Notes: a model not told the origin generated them from the letters alone. DNA of 64,000 nt from Bifidobacterium choloepi (GCF_010667615.1 NZ_VYSG01000001.1:1107649-1171648); one strand, 5' to 3'. Numbered from the stretch's first letter, positions 1-9,758 are shown. Translations and numbers: made by a program.

Positions 1-1
1 C

Positions 2-67
2 GGCGAGTCCCTTGATTTCTTCGCCCCCGAAGACATCCCCGACCTGCCGATGCCCGACGAGGACTAG
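2..67 (+). CDS. C-terminal end of an unidentified protein
   Basis: Only the last 21 codons lie in the window. They end in a TAG at 65-67 and encode an acidic, proline-containing tail finishing PDLPMPDED. The reading frame is supported only by its position directly before a large palindromic element that usually follows gene ends in this window. The tail is too short for family assignment. Composition suggests a disordered C-terminus. Confidence 0.45.
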   Translation, partial: GESLDFFAPEDIPDLPMPDED

Positions 68-100
68 AACCTCCGCCTTCCGCACATTTGCGGCATCAAG

Positions 101-319
101 AGAAAGCGCCCTGGAAGGGAGCTGCCGAGCGAAGCGAGGCTGAGGGTCGACCGCACGACGTCGCGTAGCGACGAGTGCGCGCTGGAACGCAAGAAGTCCC
201 GTAGAACCTAAGTTCTACGGGACTCTTCGGCTTCCAGCGCGTCCGCGCGCCTTCGGCGCGGCGGCCGGTCGACCCTCAGCCTCGCTGACGCTCGGCAGCT
301 CCCTTCCAGGGCGCTTTCT
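101..319. repeat. Composite palindrome, type 1, copy 1
   Basis: About 219 bp of near-perfect inverted repeat. The outer arms read AAAGCGCCCTGG and CCAGGGCGCTTT. Each arm contains a small hairpin of the CCCTGGAAGGG kind and a stem containing GGTCGACC. The centre is a tight hairpin, TCCCGTAGAAC paired with GTTCTACGGGA. Related copies lie at 15447-15654 and 27535-27746, and the same central hairpin occurs in the type 2 elements. It fills the gap between the first gene and the convergent CDGSH gene, so it could act as a bidirectional terminator, but its size and branching exceed a normal terminator. Confidence 0.85.
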
Positions 320-324
320 TCCTA

Positions 325-1182
325 CTACGCGTGCGGATGGTAGTCGAACAGCGGGTCGGTGGAGCCGATCGCGCCGGCCCAAGCGGGGCTGGCGTCGCGG
401 AACTGCACGTTGATGTGCATCGCGTCGCAGAACGGCTCGTTCTCGGACGATCCGCAGCGACAGACGGCGTAGCGGTTGCGGTCCTCGTACGGTTTGCCGT
501 CGGCACCGACCAGGCGGATGTGGCCGGCCGCGAAGATCGGGCCGGAATCGCCTTCCTGGATGTCCTCGAGCAGCACGATCGTCGGCTCGAAATGCTGTTC
601 GTAGACCTCGCGGGTATGGGCGTTCATCGAGACGAGCCTGCCGGTCGGGCAGTTCCATGCGCCGGCGATCGCCTCGTCCTCGAGCGGCACCGTGTTGCCT
701 TCCTCGGTCAGCGTCCAGACGTCGCCGTGCGCCTGGTGGCACATGCGCGCGTAGGCGCAGCGGTTGTCGTCGTCGAGGTCGACGAGCGGTCCCTCGTATT
801 CGTCGGCGCGCTCGGCGTACGGCGCGCGCGACGCCGTCTCGGTGCCGTCGAAGCCGACTTTCGCGTGCGTGCCGTCGCAGAACGGCGTGTGGCAGCTGTG
901 ACCGCAGCGGCACAGCGCCACCTCCTCGTCGTCCTTCGTCTCGATTTCGCGGACACGGTCGTACTCGAGATGCGTTCCGTCGGCCGCCGGCACGATCGCG
1001 TCCTCGACGATCCTGACCTTGCCGCGCACGACATACGGCCCGTGCGGCACGATCGTCATCGTCGGCCGCTCGCCGCCGCCATCGTGCCGCTCGCCGTCAT
1101 CGTGCCGCTCGTTGCGCTCGCGCTCCTCGCGTTCGCGCACGTCGCGCCGGTGTTCCTCCCCCGTATGCATCCACTCGCCCAT
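325..1182 (-). CDS. CDGSH-type iron-sulfur protein with three cluster motifs
   Basis: A 285-residue soluble protein likely to bind two or three iron-sulfur clusters. Two CDGSH motifs are visible: C-R-C-G...PFCDGTH near residue 92 and C-R-C-G...PFCDAMH near residue 240. Between them lies a region with CAYARMCH, resembling the divergent 4Fe-4S mono-cluster domain (Fer4_19) that often accompanies CDGSH domains. The second motif has DAMH in place of DGSH but keeps the three Cys and the His. The first 41 residues are charged and His/Arg/Glu-rich. The start at 1182 is preceded by AGAGGCGG; an internal ATG at 1059 (MTIVPHG) is an alternative. Known relatives act in redox or iron/ROS handling. No partner gene is adjacent, so the specific role is unknown. 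Confidence 0.8.
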   Translation of the reverse strand: MGEWMHTGEEHRRDVREREERERNERHDDGERHDGGGERPTMTIVPHGPYVVRGKVRIVEDAIVPAADGTHLEYDRVREIETKDDEEVALCRCGHSCHTPFCDGTHAKVGFDGTETASRAPYAERADEYEGPLVDLDDDNRCAYARMCHQAHGDVWTLTEEGNTVPLEDEAIAGAWNCPTGRLVSMNAHTREVYEQHFEPTIVLLEDIQEGDSGPIFAAGHIRLVGADGKPYEDRNRYAVCRCGSSENEPFCDAMHINVQFRDASPAWAGAIGSTDPLFDYHPHA

Positions 1183-1294
1183 TGCCGCCTCTTTTCGTCG
1201 GGGAACAGTTGATCATCTTGATCGTAACGATTCCCCCGTGAAGCTCGCCTCCAGCGTATTTTGCCGGCAAGAAGCCCGTGGAAGGGAGCTCCTG

Positions 1295-4200
1295 TCACTC
1301 CACCGACTTCAGCGAGCTGACGGGGTCGATGCGGTCCAGCACCGGGTTGACGAAGAGCTGGACGATCAAGGCGAACACGAGCGTCGCGACGGCGGCGATG
1401 ACGTAGCTGGTCCAGTCCACGCGCACCTCGAAGTACATGCCGGGCATGTTGAGCACGCTGGTCAGCAGGCCGGCGATGAAGCGGCCGATCGGCAGGCCGA
1501 TGACAATGCCGGCAATGGTCAGCTCCATCATCTCGCGGTTGACGTAGTGGTGGACCTCGCGGTCGTAGAAGCCGAGCACCTTGAGCGTCGCCATCTCGCG
1601 CGTGCGTTCGGACACGTTCGTCTGCGCGAGCGTGAACAGCACGACGAGCGCCAGGCCGCCGGCGAGGCAGACGATCAGCGCGACGACGGCGCCCATCAGG
1701 TCGAACTTGAAGTCCTCCGCTTCCTGCGCCGTGCTGACGGCCGTCATCACCGACGCCTCTTCCTTGAGCTGGTTGACGTATGCGGTGTTCTCGTCGTCGC
1801 TGCCGGCGAGCTTGGCGTAGATCGCGTTCCACGTCAGCGCCGAGGAACCGGACGATTCGTCCGTCGTGCCGTCCGCGGACGCCGAGCTGCCGGACGAATC
1901 GTTCGAGGAAGAGGAAGTCGACGACGAGCCGAACAGCGACTCGTAGTAGTTCTCGCTGATGAAGACGTCGGAGCCGATCAGGCTGCGCGTGACGGCGGCG
2001 ACGTCCGCGTTGGCCGGCGAGCCGCCCTCGGCGCGCAGCGAGACCGTCGAGCCGGCGGCGATGCCGAGCGACTGGCCGGCCGACTGCGAGACGATGACGC
2101 CCGTGTCGCCGAGCTGGACGGTCGAGCCGACATCGACGGTCGTCTTCGGCCAGCCGTGACCGGACAGCAGGCTTTCGACCTTGTCGACGAACGACGTCGT
2201 GTCGACGGCCTTGAGGTCGATCATGTCGTTGAGCGTGGCGAGCTCGTCTTCCGGCACGACCGTCAGCTGCACCGTTTCCGAGTGGGACGCGGCCGACGAA
2301 ATCGTCGCCGAGACGATCCTCGCGTCGAGGATCTCGGTCGTCTTGCCGTCGGAGACGATGGTCTTGCGGGTCGTCGCCGCGTCGTCGTCGGACGAGACGA
2401 CCATCATCGAGTACTGGTCGACGCCGAGGTACTGCGACGTGCCGAGCGCGGCGACGGTGTCGTTGATCGCGAGGCCGCAGACGATCAGCGCCGTGCAGCC
2501 GGCGACGCCGCCGACCGTCATGATCAGCCGCGACTTGAAGCGGAAGATGTTGCGACACGTGACCTTGTTGAGGAAGTTGAGCCGCTTCCACAGCGGCCTG
2601 ATCCGCTCGAGCAGGATGCGCGCGCCGGCCTTTGGCGCCTTCGGCCGCATCAGCGTCGCCGGCATCTGGCGCACCTCGTTCATCGACGCGACGGCCGCCG
2701 CGATGCCGACGCCGACGACGAACAGCAGGATGCCGAGCGTGCCGTACACCCAGTCGTACTGCAGCGTGATGTCCGGAATGACGTAGAGGCCCTTGATGAC
2801 GACGATGAGGAACGCCGGAATGCCGACGAATCCGGCGACCAGTCCGAGCGCGCCGCCGATCAGGCAGGCGAGCAGCGCGAACAGCAGGTAGCGCGCCGAC
2901 AAGGTGCGGCCGGAGTAGCCCAGGCCGAGGTACGTGCCGATGACGCCGCGGTCCTCCTCGACGAGCCGCGCCATCGTTGTCAGGCTCATCATGACGGCGA
3001 CGATGAGGAACACGACCGGGAACGCGTTGCCGAGGGACTCGATCGACGTGATGTCGGACTTCAGCGAGCTGAAGCCGCTCAGCGACGAGCGGTCCTGCAC
3101 GTACCAGGTCGCGGTGCCGATGTCGTCGATCGTCTGCTGCTGCTTCGCGAATTCGTCCTCGGCTTCCTGCCGCTTCGAGTCGAGCTCGTCCTGCGCCTCG
3201 GTGATCTGCTTCTGCGCGTCCTCGAGCTCGGTCTCGCCGTCGGCGATCTGCTGCCGCGCGTCCTCGAGCTGCTGCTTCGCGCTGGCCAGCTCGGCCGACT
3301 TCTCGTCGAGCGTCGCCTGCTCGTCGGCGATCTGCTGCTCGCTGGCGGCGAGCTTCGCCGACTGCTCGTCGAGCTGCTGCTTCGCGGAGGCGGACTCGGC
3401 CTCCTTCTCCTTGAGCGTCTTGTCCTGCGCCTGGAGGTCGGCAAGCTTCGACTGGAGGTCGCCCAGCGTCGACGCCGTCGTCGCGCGCTGCGACTGCAGG
3501 CTCGACAGCTGGCTCGCGAGCTGCGAGCTCATCGCCGCGAGCTGCGTGCGCACCGAACTCACCGACGGCGTCGGCGACGTCGAGATGCCGAGCTGCTGGA
3601 GCAGCGGCGCAATCCGCGCCCACGTCGCGTCGTCGAACGACCCGTCGGTGCCGGACGTTTCGCCATCGTCGCTGCCGTCGCTGTCGCCGGAGCCGTTGCT
3701 GGGCAGCATGCCCTGCGCCTGCGCGACGAGCGACTGCGTCGCCTTGACCGTCGAGATCGCCGAATCGAGCTGGTCGAGGCCGCTCTGCGCCTGCGCGATG
3801 CCGTCCTCGACCTGCTTCATGCCGCTGTCGAGCTGCGAGCGCGCGCTCGTCAGCTGCTCGTTGCCGCTCTCCCACTGCGCCTGCGCGTCGGCGAGCTGTG
3901 TCTTGCCGTCCGCGACCTGCTGCTTCGCGCTGTCGAGCTGCGACTGGCCGTCGGCGAGCTGCTGTTCGCCGTCGGCGACGGTCGCCGCGTTCTCCTCGAC
4001 TTCCTGTTTCGAGTCGGCGAGTTCCTGCTTCTTGTCGTCGAGCGTGGTCTGGTTGTCGTCGATCTGTTTCTGCGCGTCGGCGAACTGCTGTTCGGCGTCG
4101 GCCTTCGCGTCGTCCAGTTTCTTCGTCGCGTCGTCGACGATTTGCTGGCGGCGCGCCTGCTGCCGCTCGTTCTCGACGGTGTTCTCGATCCGGTTGGCGA

Positions 4201-5071
4201 CCGTCTCGACGAGGTCGTCGTAGTTGTCGTCGAACGTGGAATACATGTCGGCGTTCTCGACGGCGATCGAGATCGCCGTGTACACGTCGCCGCTGACGCC
4301 GTCGTCCGGGACATAGAACGTGTAGTCGCTCGTCGCCGTCGAGCGGAACGACGACTTCGCCATGTAGCCGCTCGAGTTCGTCAGGTCGTCCGGCGGCGTG
4401 ACGATCGCCGTGATCGTCAGCGTGGTCGGGAAGGAAATGCCGGACGATTCGTCCGTGGATATGCCGGACGAATCGTCCGAGCTGTCCGACGAACTGTCCG
4501 ACGAACTGTCCGGCGTGACGGTGAACGTGTCGCCGATCGTCAGGCCGGTGTCGTCGGCGAATTTCTGCGTGACGGCGACCTGGCCGGCCTTCGTCGGCAT
4601 CGTGCCCTCGTCGACGTACGGCTCGTCGAGCCCCTTGTCGCCGAGTTCCTGCAGCGTGGCCGACTTCGTCGAGCCGTCGACGGCGAACGTGACCGACTCG
4701 CTGCGCGTCGCCTGCACCGTCTTGACGCCGTCGACCTTCTCGAGCGCGGCGACGTCGTCGTCGGTCAGGCCCAGCGTCGACAGCACCTGCAGGTCGTGCA
4801 GCCCCTGCTGCTGGTAGTAGCGATTCGCGGCGAGCAGGCAGTCGCGGCAGCCGGCATAGATGCCGGTGAGCACGGCGACGCCGAGCAGCGCGATGACGGC
4901 GATCGACAGGAACTGCTTCCAGGCGCCCTTCCACGACCGCAGCGTGTCCAGCGCGAACGCCTTGCCGAACGCGTGCGTGCGGCTTCGCGGCGCGAGCGAG
5001 CCCATGTCGCGCGCCTCGTCGCCGGTCGCGCCGCCCGCGCCGCCATTCGGGCGCCGAATATGCCTGCCCAT
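1295..5071 (-). CDS. FtsX-type ABC transporter permease with long coiled coil
   Basis: A membrane permease of about 1258 residues. One membrane segment lies near residue 55 and is followed by a large extracytoplasmic region. Residues about 300-690 form a long coiled coil of Lys/Gln/Glu/Asp heptads (ADGEQQLADGQ-like repeats). Then come membrane segments and two FtsX domains typical of MacB/LolC-like exporters. Ser/Asp linkers of the DDSS/DSSS kind occur near residues 195-210 and 1070-1100. The preferred start is the ATG at 5071 after GGAGGTGA; a GTG at 5080 overlaps that ribosome site. The ATPase gene ends 96 bp upstream on the same strand, so the two form an operon. Gram-positive relatives export peptides or lipids or remodel the envelope; the substrate here is unknown. 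Confidence 0.85.
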   Translation of the reverse strand: MGRHIRRPNGGAGGATGDEARDMGSLAPRSRTHAFGKAFALDTLRSWKGAWKQFLSIAVIALLGVAVLTGIYAGCRDCLLAANRYYQQQGLHDLQVLSTLGLTDDDVAALEKVDGVKTVQATRSESVTFAVDGSTKSATLQELGDKGLDEPYVDEGTMPTKAGQVAVTQKFADDTGLTIGDTFTVTPDSSSDSSSDSSDDSSGISTDESSGISFPTTLTITAIVTPPDDLTNSSGYMAKSSFRSTATSDYTFYVPDDGVSGDVYTAISIAVENADMYSTFDDNYDDLVETVANRIENTVENERQQARRQQIVDDATKKLDDAKADAEQQFADAQKQIDDNQTTLDDKKQELADSKQEVEENAATVADGEQQLADGQSQLDSAKQQVADGKTQLADAQAQWESGNEQLTSARSQLDSGMKQVEDGIAQAQSGLDQLDSAISTVKATQSLVAQAQGMLPSNGSGDSDGSDDGETSGTDGSFDDATWARIAPLLQQLGISTSPTPSVSSVRTQLAAMSSQLASQLSSLQSQRATTASTLGDLQSKLADLQAQDKTLKEKEAESASAKQQLDEQSAKLAASEQQIADEQATLDEKSAELASAKQQLEDARQQIADGETELEDAQKQITEAQDELDSKRQEAEDEFAKQQQTIDDIGTATWYVQDRSSLSGFSSLKSDITSIESLGNAFPVVFLIVAVMMSLTTMARLVEEDRGVIGTYLGLGYSGRTLSARYLLFALLACLIGGALGLVAGFVGIPAFLIVVIKGLYVIPDITLQYDWVYGTLGILLFVVGVGIAAAVASMNEVRQMPATLMRPKAPKAGARILLERIRPLWKRLNFLNKVTCRNIFRFKSRLIMTVGGVAGCTALIVCGLAINDTVAALGTSQYLGVDQYSMMVVSSDDDAATTRKTIVSDGKTTEILDARIVSATISSAASHSETVQLTVVPEDELATLNDMIDLKAVDTTSFVDKVESLLSGHGWPKTTVDVGSTVQLGDTGVIVSQSAGQSLGIAAGSTVSLRAEGGSPANADVAAVTRSLIGSDVFISENYYESLFGSSSTSSSSNDSSGSSASADGTTDESSGSSALTWNAIYAKLAGSDDENTAYVNQLKEEASVMTAVSTAQEAEDFKFDLMGAVVALIVCLAGGLALVVLFTLAQTNVSERTREMATLKVLGFYDREVHHYVNREMMELTIAGIVIGLPIGRFIAGLLTSVLNMPGMYFEVRVDWTSYVIAAVATLVFALIVQLFVNPVLDRIDPVSSLKSVE

Positions 5072-5167
5072 GCCCGTCACCTCCGTCCTGCCGTGAGAAC
5101 CGTTACCGTCGCGCGAATCGTCGCCGTCCTGCCTGCCGTCTCCATTGCCGTCACCGTCACGCCGACG

Positions 5168-5869
5168 TCACCACTCGATGTCGGCGATCGGCGTCGGGTG
5201 CTCGTTCATGTCCTGGCTGACGACCTTGCCGGAGCGGAAGCGGACGACGGCATGGGCCATCGGCGCGAGCGCGGAGTTGTGCGTGATGATGACGACCGTC
5301 ATGCCCTCGCGCAGGCAGATGTCCTGCAGCAACTGCAGCACTTCCTTGCCGGTTTCGTAGTCGAGCGCGCCGGTCGGCTCGTCGCACAGCAGCAGCTTCG
5401 GATTCTTCGCGATCGCGCGCGCAATCGAGACGCGCTGCTGCTCGCCGCCGGACAGCTGCGCCGGGAAGTTGTCGAGGCGGTCGCCGAGGCCGACTTTCCG
5501 CAGCGTGTCCGCCGGGTCGAACGGGTTGGCGCAGATCTGCGACGCGAGCTCGACGTTCTCGAGCGCCGTCAGGTTCGGCACGAGATTGTAGAACTGGAAG
5601 ACGAAGCCGATGTCGTTGCGGCGGTAGGTGATCTGCTCCTTGTGATTGAAGCCGGTGATGTCGGTGCCGCCGACGACGACGTGGCCGCTCGTCGCCGTGT
5701 CCATGCCGCCGAGGATGTTCAGCGCCGTCGTCTTGCCGGCGCCCGACTGGCCGAGAATGACGGTCAGCTTGCCCTGCTCGGCCGTGAAGCTCGCCTCGTC
5801 GAGCGCGCGGATGACCGACGTGCCCGACGGATACTCCTTGACGACGTGGTCGAACTCGATGTAGGCCAT
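5168..5869 (-). CDS. ABC transporter ATP-binding protein (MacB/LolD-like)
   Basis: A 233-residue ATPase that would energise the neighbouring FtsX-type permease. It has Walker [10 protein letters not shown] (near residue 40), a Q-loop (VFQFYN), the signature LSGGEQQR, Walker [13 protein letters not shown] and the switch His in IITHN. All key residues are intact. The start ATG at 5869 follows AAGGGG with normal spacing. It is the first gene of a two-gene operon. A GTTTAC-gct-GTAAAC palindrome 140 bp upstream could be an operator. Confidence 0.92.
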   Translation of the reverse strand: MAYIEFDHVVKEYPSGTSVIRALDEASFTAEQGKLTVILGQSGAGKTTALNILGGMDTATSGHVVVGGTDITGFNHKEQITYRRNDIGFVFQFYNLVPNLTALENVELASQICANPFDPADTLRKVGLGDRLDNFPAQLSGGEQQRVSIARAIAKNPKLLLCDEPTGALDYETGKEVLQLLQDICLREGMTVVIITHNSALAPMAHAVVRFRSGKVVSQDMNEHPTPIADIEW

Positions 5870-6009
5870 GGCCGCACCCCTTACTGCACTGCTTGACTGC
5901 ACTGCTTGCCGTCCGCGGCGACCGACGGCATCCGGCCACCGTCCCCCTGCTCCGCTTCCGGCCGCCCGACCTCGTCGTCGCCGCCGAAATACTTCACCGG
6001 GGAAAAATA

Positions 6010-6024
6010 GTTTACGCTGTAAAC
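6010..6024. promoter_or_regulatory. Inverted repeat GTTTAC-GCT-GTAAAC
   Basis: A perfect 6 bp inverted repeat with a 3 bp centre, in the 389 bp gap between the divergent ABC exporter operon and the phosphodiesterase gene. Such sites are typical of TetR or similar dimeric regulators of exporters, but no regulator gene is adjacent. Apart from this site and a GC-rich stretch before the phosphodiesterase start, nothing else was recognised in 5870-6258. Confidence 0.45.
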
Positions 6025-6258
6025 AACCTCAGTGTACCGCAGAACTCTGGGCAAGCGACACCTCCTCCGGCGAACGGGGGCGCGGACCGGTTTCGCAGTT
6101 AGCTATATCTGCCCCCGACAGCGCAAATATTCGGGAAACTCCCATCTTGAAGCCCGTATTGTGACGGTAGTTGCGGCACAAGGCCGCGGAGAGACAAGAC
6201 AGGATGACGCCGGCTGACGCAACAGCCGGCGCGCAGACGTAGACAGGCAAGAGAGACC

Positions 6259-7488
6259 ATGCTGAAGCGAATCATCACGTTCGTACTCGGGCTGGCCATC
6301 GCCGTCGGCACCGCGACGGCGGCGACGACGGTCGCGCAGGCAGCGCAGACGAAGTACGCGCCGTCCGTGTCGACGCCGACGGAAGGCGCGCCAGCCTCGA
6401 CGAAGGTCGTGCAGAAAGACATCATGGCCACCGTCAGCCCGACGGTCGGCGACCTGCTGGGCGGATCGTCCGGTACCTCCGACAGCTGCACGTGGGCGAG
6501 CGGCACCACCGCCGCTTCCTCGAATTCCTCGAACGATTCGTCCGCGAGCGCGAGCGCTTCTTCTTCGGACGATTCATCCGCGTCCGCGAGCGCGAGCTCC
6601 TCGGCGAGCGCGACCAACTCGACGGCAAGCGCCGGCGCGGCCAAGTCGACGTCGAGCGCGACCAAGTCGGCGACAGCCGGGGCGGCGACGACGGCGACCC
6701 GCACGTTCTCGTTCACCGGCGGCACGGCGTGCAGCGCGGCGCACGGCATCAGCAAGCCGCTGTCGGCGGCGCTCAACGAGCCGCTCGACTACCAGGCGCG
6801 CACGAAGATCTTCGCCCACCGCGGCTTCACCGACAAGCACGAGCTGCAGAACACGTTCCAGGCGTTCGACGCGGCAATCGCCGCCGGCAACCCGCAGGTC
6901 GAACTCGACATCCGCACGAGCAAGGACGGCGTCTTCTACATCAGCCACGACGCGACGATGCGCGCCGTCGCCGGCGTCAACAAGAAGATTTCCGAGCTGA
7001 CCAGCACGCAGATCGACCAGATCACGCAGAAGAACGGCGAGAAGATGCACCGGCTGTCCGAGCTGTTCGACCGCTATGGCAGCAACCTGATCTACCTGAT
7101 CGAGTTCAAGGAGAAGAACGTCGACATCGACGCGTTCTACAGGCTGCTCGAGCAGTATCCGACGATCATCGACCACGTCGAGGTCCATTCGTTCTACGCC
7201 GAGCCGCTCGCCAAGCTCGACAGGCTGCTGCCGAACATGTTCAAGCAGCTGCTCGTCTCCAGCCGCGAGGAGATCAACGCGGACGCCGGCCTCTACTTCG
7301 TCGACTCGTTCGGCGTCAACCAGAAAGTCGCGTCGAAGGCCGTCATCAAGCAGATCCACGGCGCTGGCAAGGAGATCTGGGTCTGGACCGTCGATTCGCC
7401 GACGAGGATCGCGAAGTTCTTGTCCGAAGGCGTCGACGGCGTCATCACCGACACCAGCAAGGCCGTCGGCATCGCGAAGGTCGCGTAG
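6259..7488 (+). CDS. Secreted glycerophosphodiester phosphodiesterase
   Basis: A 409-residue exported enzyme predicted to hydrolyse glycerophosphodiesters to sn-glycerol 3-phosphate and an alcohol. Residues 1-29 form a signal peptide (MLKRIITFVLGLAIAVG... ending AQA). Residues about 75-155 are a low-complexity Ser/Ala/Asp linker containing NDSS and DDSS, each encoded by an ACGATTC word. The GDPD domain starts near residue 180, with AHRGF followed by QNTFQAF (the usual HRG...ENT signature with Q for E), then VELDIRTSKDG and ISHDA. The C-terminal VDGVITD is family-typical. The gene converges on the cellobiose permease gene with a 13 bp gap. Confidence 0.88.
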   Translation: MLKRIITFVLGLAIAVGTATAATTVAQAAQTKYAPSVSTPTEGAPASTKVVQKDIMATVSPTVGDLLGGSSGTSDSCTWASGTTAASSNSSNDSSASASASSSDDSSASASASSSASATNSTASAGAAKSTSSATKSATAGAATTATRTFSFTGGTACSAAHGISKPLSAALNEPLDYQARTKIFAHRGFTDKHELQNTFQAFDAAIAAGNPQVELDIRTSKDGVFYISHDATMRAVAGVNKKISELTSTQIDQITQKNGEKMHRLSELFDRYGSNLIYLIEFKEKNVDIDAFYRLLEQYPTIIDHVEVHSFYAEPLAKLDRLLPNMFKQLLVSSREEINADAGLYFVDSFGVNQKVASKAVIKQIHGAGKEIWVWTVDSPTRIAKFLSEGVDGVITDTSKAVGIAKVA

Positions 7489-7501
7489 CGGCCATTCCGG
7501 C

Positions 7502-8455
7502 CTATCCCTTGACGGCGCCGGCCATGATGCCGGACACCAGTTGCTTGCCGGCGAAGAAGAACAGCAGGAGCAACGGCGCCGTCGTCAGGCACACGCCCGC
7601 CATGACGACGGTGTAGTCGGTGAAGTACGCGCCCTTGAGCGCGGCCGCCGCCACCGTCAGCATGCTGTTCTTGTTGGGGCCGAGGATCAGCATCGGCCAG
7701 AAATAGTTCGTCCACTGGGCGATGAACGTGAACAGGAACAGCATGGCCGCGGCCGGCCTCGCCGCCGGCATCGCGACCGACAGGAACGTGCGGAACATCG
7801 AGCACCCGTCGACGCGGGCGGCCTCGATCAGCTCGTACGGCAGCGCATCCCGCAGGTACTGCGTCATCCAGAACACGCCGAACGCGCTGACTAGGCCGGG
7901 AATGACGACGGCCCACAGCGAGCCGAACAGTCCGGCCTTGTTCGCCATGATGTACAGCGGCACGACGCTCAGCTGCTGGGGGATCGTCATCGTGCCGATG
8001 ACGATCAGGAACAGCACGCCGCGTCCGCGGAAGCGCAGCTTCGAGAACGAGTAGCCGGCCAGCGTGCTGAAGAACACCGTCGACAGCGACACGACCGTCG
8101 CGACGAAGAACGTGCCGCCGAGCGCCTGCCAGAACCTGATCGCGCCGAATGCGCGGACGAGATTCCGCCACAGTCCGCCGCCCGGAATCAGCGCCTGCAC
8201 GCCGTACTGCGTGGCCGAGCTGTCCTGCGAGGCGATGGAGACCGCCACGTAGAGCGGAACCAGGAAGAGCAGGATCGTCACGACGAGGACGATGTAGGTG
8301 CCGGCGCCCGCACGGCGCCCCTCGCTTGTCATCGCGAGCGCCTTCCTGCGGCGTGTTCTCGTGGCGGCGCGGCCCACTCCCGCGCCGTACAGTTGCGACA
8401 GCGCGGCGCCGCTCAGCTCGTTCCGGCGCCCGGCATTGCGCGGTTGTCCGCTCAT
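7502..8455 (-). CDS. ABC sugar permease, MalG type (cellobiose locus)
   Basis: A 317-residue inner-membrane permease with about six membrane segments after a basic cytoplasmic N-terminus of about 45 residues. The EAA loop is visible as YELIEAARVDGCSMFRTFLSVAMP, which contacts a shared ATPase encoded elsewhere. The C-terminus GAVKG is typical of MalG-like permeases. The ATG at 8455 overlaps the stop of the upstream permease gene by 4 bp (ATGA), indicating translational coupling. Together with the MalF-type permease and binding protein upstream it should import a beta-glucoside such as cellobiose, judging from the neighbouring phosphorylase. Confidence 0.92.
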   Translation of the reverse strand: MSGQPRNAGRRNELSGAALSQLYGAGVGRAATRTRRRKALAMTSEGRRAGAGTYIVLVVTILLFLVPLYVAVSIASQDSSATQYGVQALIPGGGLWRNLVRAFGAIRFWQALGGTFFVATVVSLSTVFFSTLAGYSFSKLRFRGRGVLFLIVIGTMTIPQQLSVVPLYIMANKAGLFGSLWAVVIPGLVSAFGVFWMTQYLRDALPYELIEAARVDGCSMFRTFLSVAMPAARPAAAMLFLFTFIAQWTNYFWPMLILGPNKNSMLTVAAAALKGAYFTDYTVVMAGVCLTTAPLLLLFFFAGKQLVSGIMAGAVKG

Positions 8456-9633
8456 GATGCCCTCCCTTCGGCCCGTGCCCCGGCCTGCGCCCCGGCCTGT
8501 GGCGCCGCGGCGGCGTCCATCCGGCTCCGTTCCCGTGCGGCACGTTGCCGCGCGTCGAGGCCCGCGCGTTTCGCCGATTCGTATTCGCGGCGCTGGCGAT
8601 CGCGGTATTCCGCCAGCCTGGCGCGGTCGGTCTTCGCGTGCGACCCGGCGGCCAGCCATTGCGTCAGGAAGAAGTTGAGGACGGCGATGGCCACGATGAT
8701 CAGGAAGAGCAGCCACGCCACGGCGGCGGCTCGGCCGAGGTTGGGCTGGCCGATCGTCACCTTGTTGAAGCCCATGTCCCACAGGTAGAGCGACAGCGTC
8801 AGGTACTGGCCGTTCGGGCCTCCGTAGCCGGACGTGCCGTTGTGGAACATCTGCGGTTCGTCGAAGATCTGCAGGCCGCCGATCGTGGACGTGATGATGA
8901 CGAAGATCAGCGTCGGACGCAGCATCGGCAGCGTGACGGACCAGAACGTGCGCCACTTGCCCGCGCCGTCGACGACGGCCGCCTCCATGACGTCGTCCGG
9001 GATGGCCTGCATGGCGGCCAGCAGGATCAGCGAGTTGTAGCCGGTCCACCGGAAATTGACGATCGTGGCGATGGCCACGTGCGACCAGAACGCGCTGGCA
9101 TGCCACATGATGGGCTGCAGCCCGATGGCGGACAGCGCGACGTTGATGACGCCCATCTTGTCGGAGAAGATCTGCGAGAAAATGATGCCGGCCGCCGACG
9201 GGGCCACCACGTACGGCAGCAGCACGCCCATGCGCCAGAACGTCCGTGCCTTGAGGTTCGCGTTGAGCACCCAGGCGAGGAACAGCGCGAGGATCATCTG
9301 CGGAACTGTGCTCAGCAGGAAGATCGAGAAGGAGTTGCGCAGCGCTATCCAGAACGAATGCTGGTGCAGGACCCACTGGAAATTCGCCCAGATGCTGGCA
9401 TCGGCGCCGCCGGCACCACAGGTGGCACCGCATATGGCCACGCCGGAATCGCCGGTCAGCGTGTTGTACTGTCTCGTCGCGATGTACATCGTGTACAGCA
9501 GCGGGAACAGTCCGACGACGGCGAACAGCAGGAAGAACGGGGCAACGTAGAGATACGGCGACGCCTTCCACTCGAACCGTCCGAGCCGCGTGCGCCAGTT
9601 GTCCGTTGCCGCCCTTGATTGGACAACAGTCAT
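8452..9633 (-). CDS. ABC sugar permease, MalF type (cellobiose locus)
   Basis: A 393-residue permease with six membrane segments starting near residue 30 (YVAPFFLLFAVVGLFPLLY). Its EAA loop reads DDVMEAAVVDGAGKWRTFWSVTLP. The last 60 residues are a hydrophilic Ala/Arg-rich tail, longer than usual for the family. The ATG at 9633 is preceded by AAGGTGGG; an in-frame GTG at 9645 is less likely. It lies between the binding protein gene and the MalG-type permease gene and is co-transcribed with them. Confidence 0.92.
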   Translation of the reverse strand: MTVVQSRAATDNWRTRLGRFEWKASPYLYVAPFFLLFAVVGLFPLLYTMYIATRQYNTLTGDSGVAICGATCGAGGADASIWANFQWVLHQHSFWIALRNSFSIFLLSTVPQMILALFLAWVLNANLKARTFWRMGVLLPYVVAPSAAGIIFSQIFSDKMGVINVALSAIGLQPIMWHASAFWSHVAIATIVNFRWTGYNSLILLAAMQAIPDDVMEAAVVDGAGKWRTFWSVTLPMLRPTLIFVIITSTIGGLQIFDEPQMFHNGTSGYGGPNGQYLTLSLYLWDMGFNKVTIGQPNLGRAAAVAWLLFLIIVAIAVLNFFLTQWLAAGSHAKTDRARLAEYRDRQRREYESAKRAGLDARQRAARERSRMDAAAAPQAGAQAGARAEGRAS

Positions 9634-9726
9634 GAGATTACCCACCTTGTTAGGGCGGGGACGGCGACGCCAGCGGCATGGCTGCCGGCGACATCGCCGC
9701 CCCGGCCGGTTTCGCCGGGGGCCGGA

Positions 9727-9758
9727 GGAGGGTCGCCGCGCCGTCGCGGCGACCCTCC
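9727..9758 (-). promoter_or_regulatory. Intercistronic hairpin between binding protein and permease genes
   Basis: A perfect 14 bp stem (GGAGGGTCGCCGCG with its complement) and a 4-base loop CCGT, just downstream of the binding-protein stop and before the permease. There is no T-tract. Such hairpins commonly stabilise the upstream message or partly terminate, so that binding protein exceeds permease. Confidence 0.6.

Noticed and set aside
1019..5896. Very long open frame on the plus strand opposite the ABC exporter
   Set aside because: It is Arg/Asp/Val-rich shadow coding of the minus-strand genes, has no start signal or family motif, and the minus frames carry all conserved ABC motifs.
7502..9571. 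A single 689-residue permease fusion
   Set aside because: The open frame runs through the overlap, but the upstream part is out-of-frame shadow of the MalF-type gene. The real start is ATG at 8455 with a 4 bp ATGA overlap.
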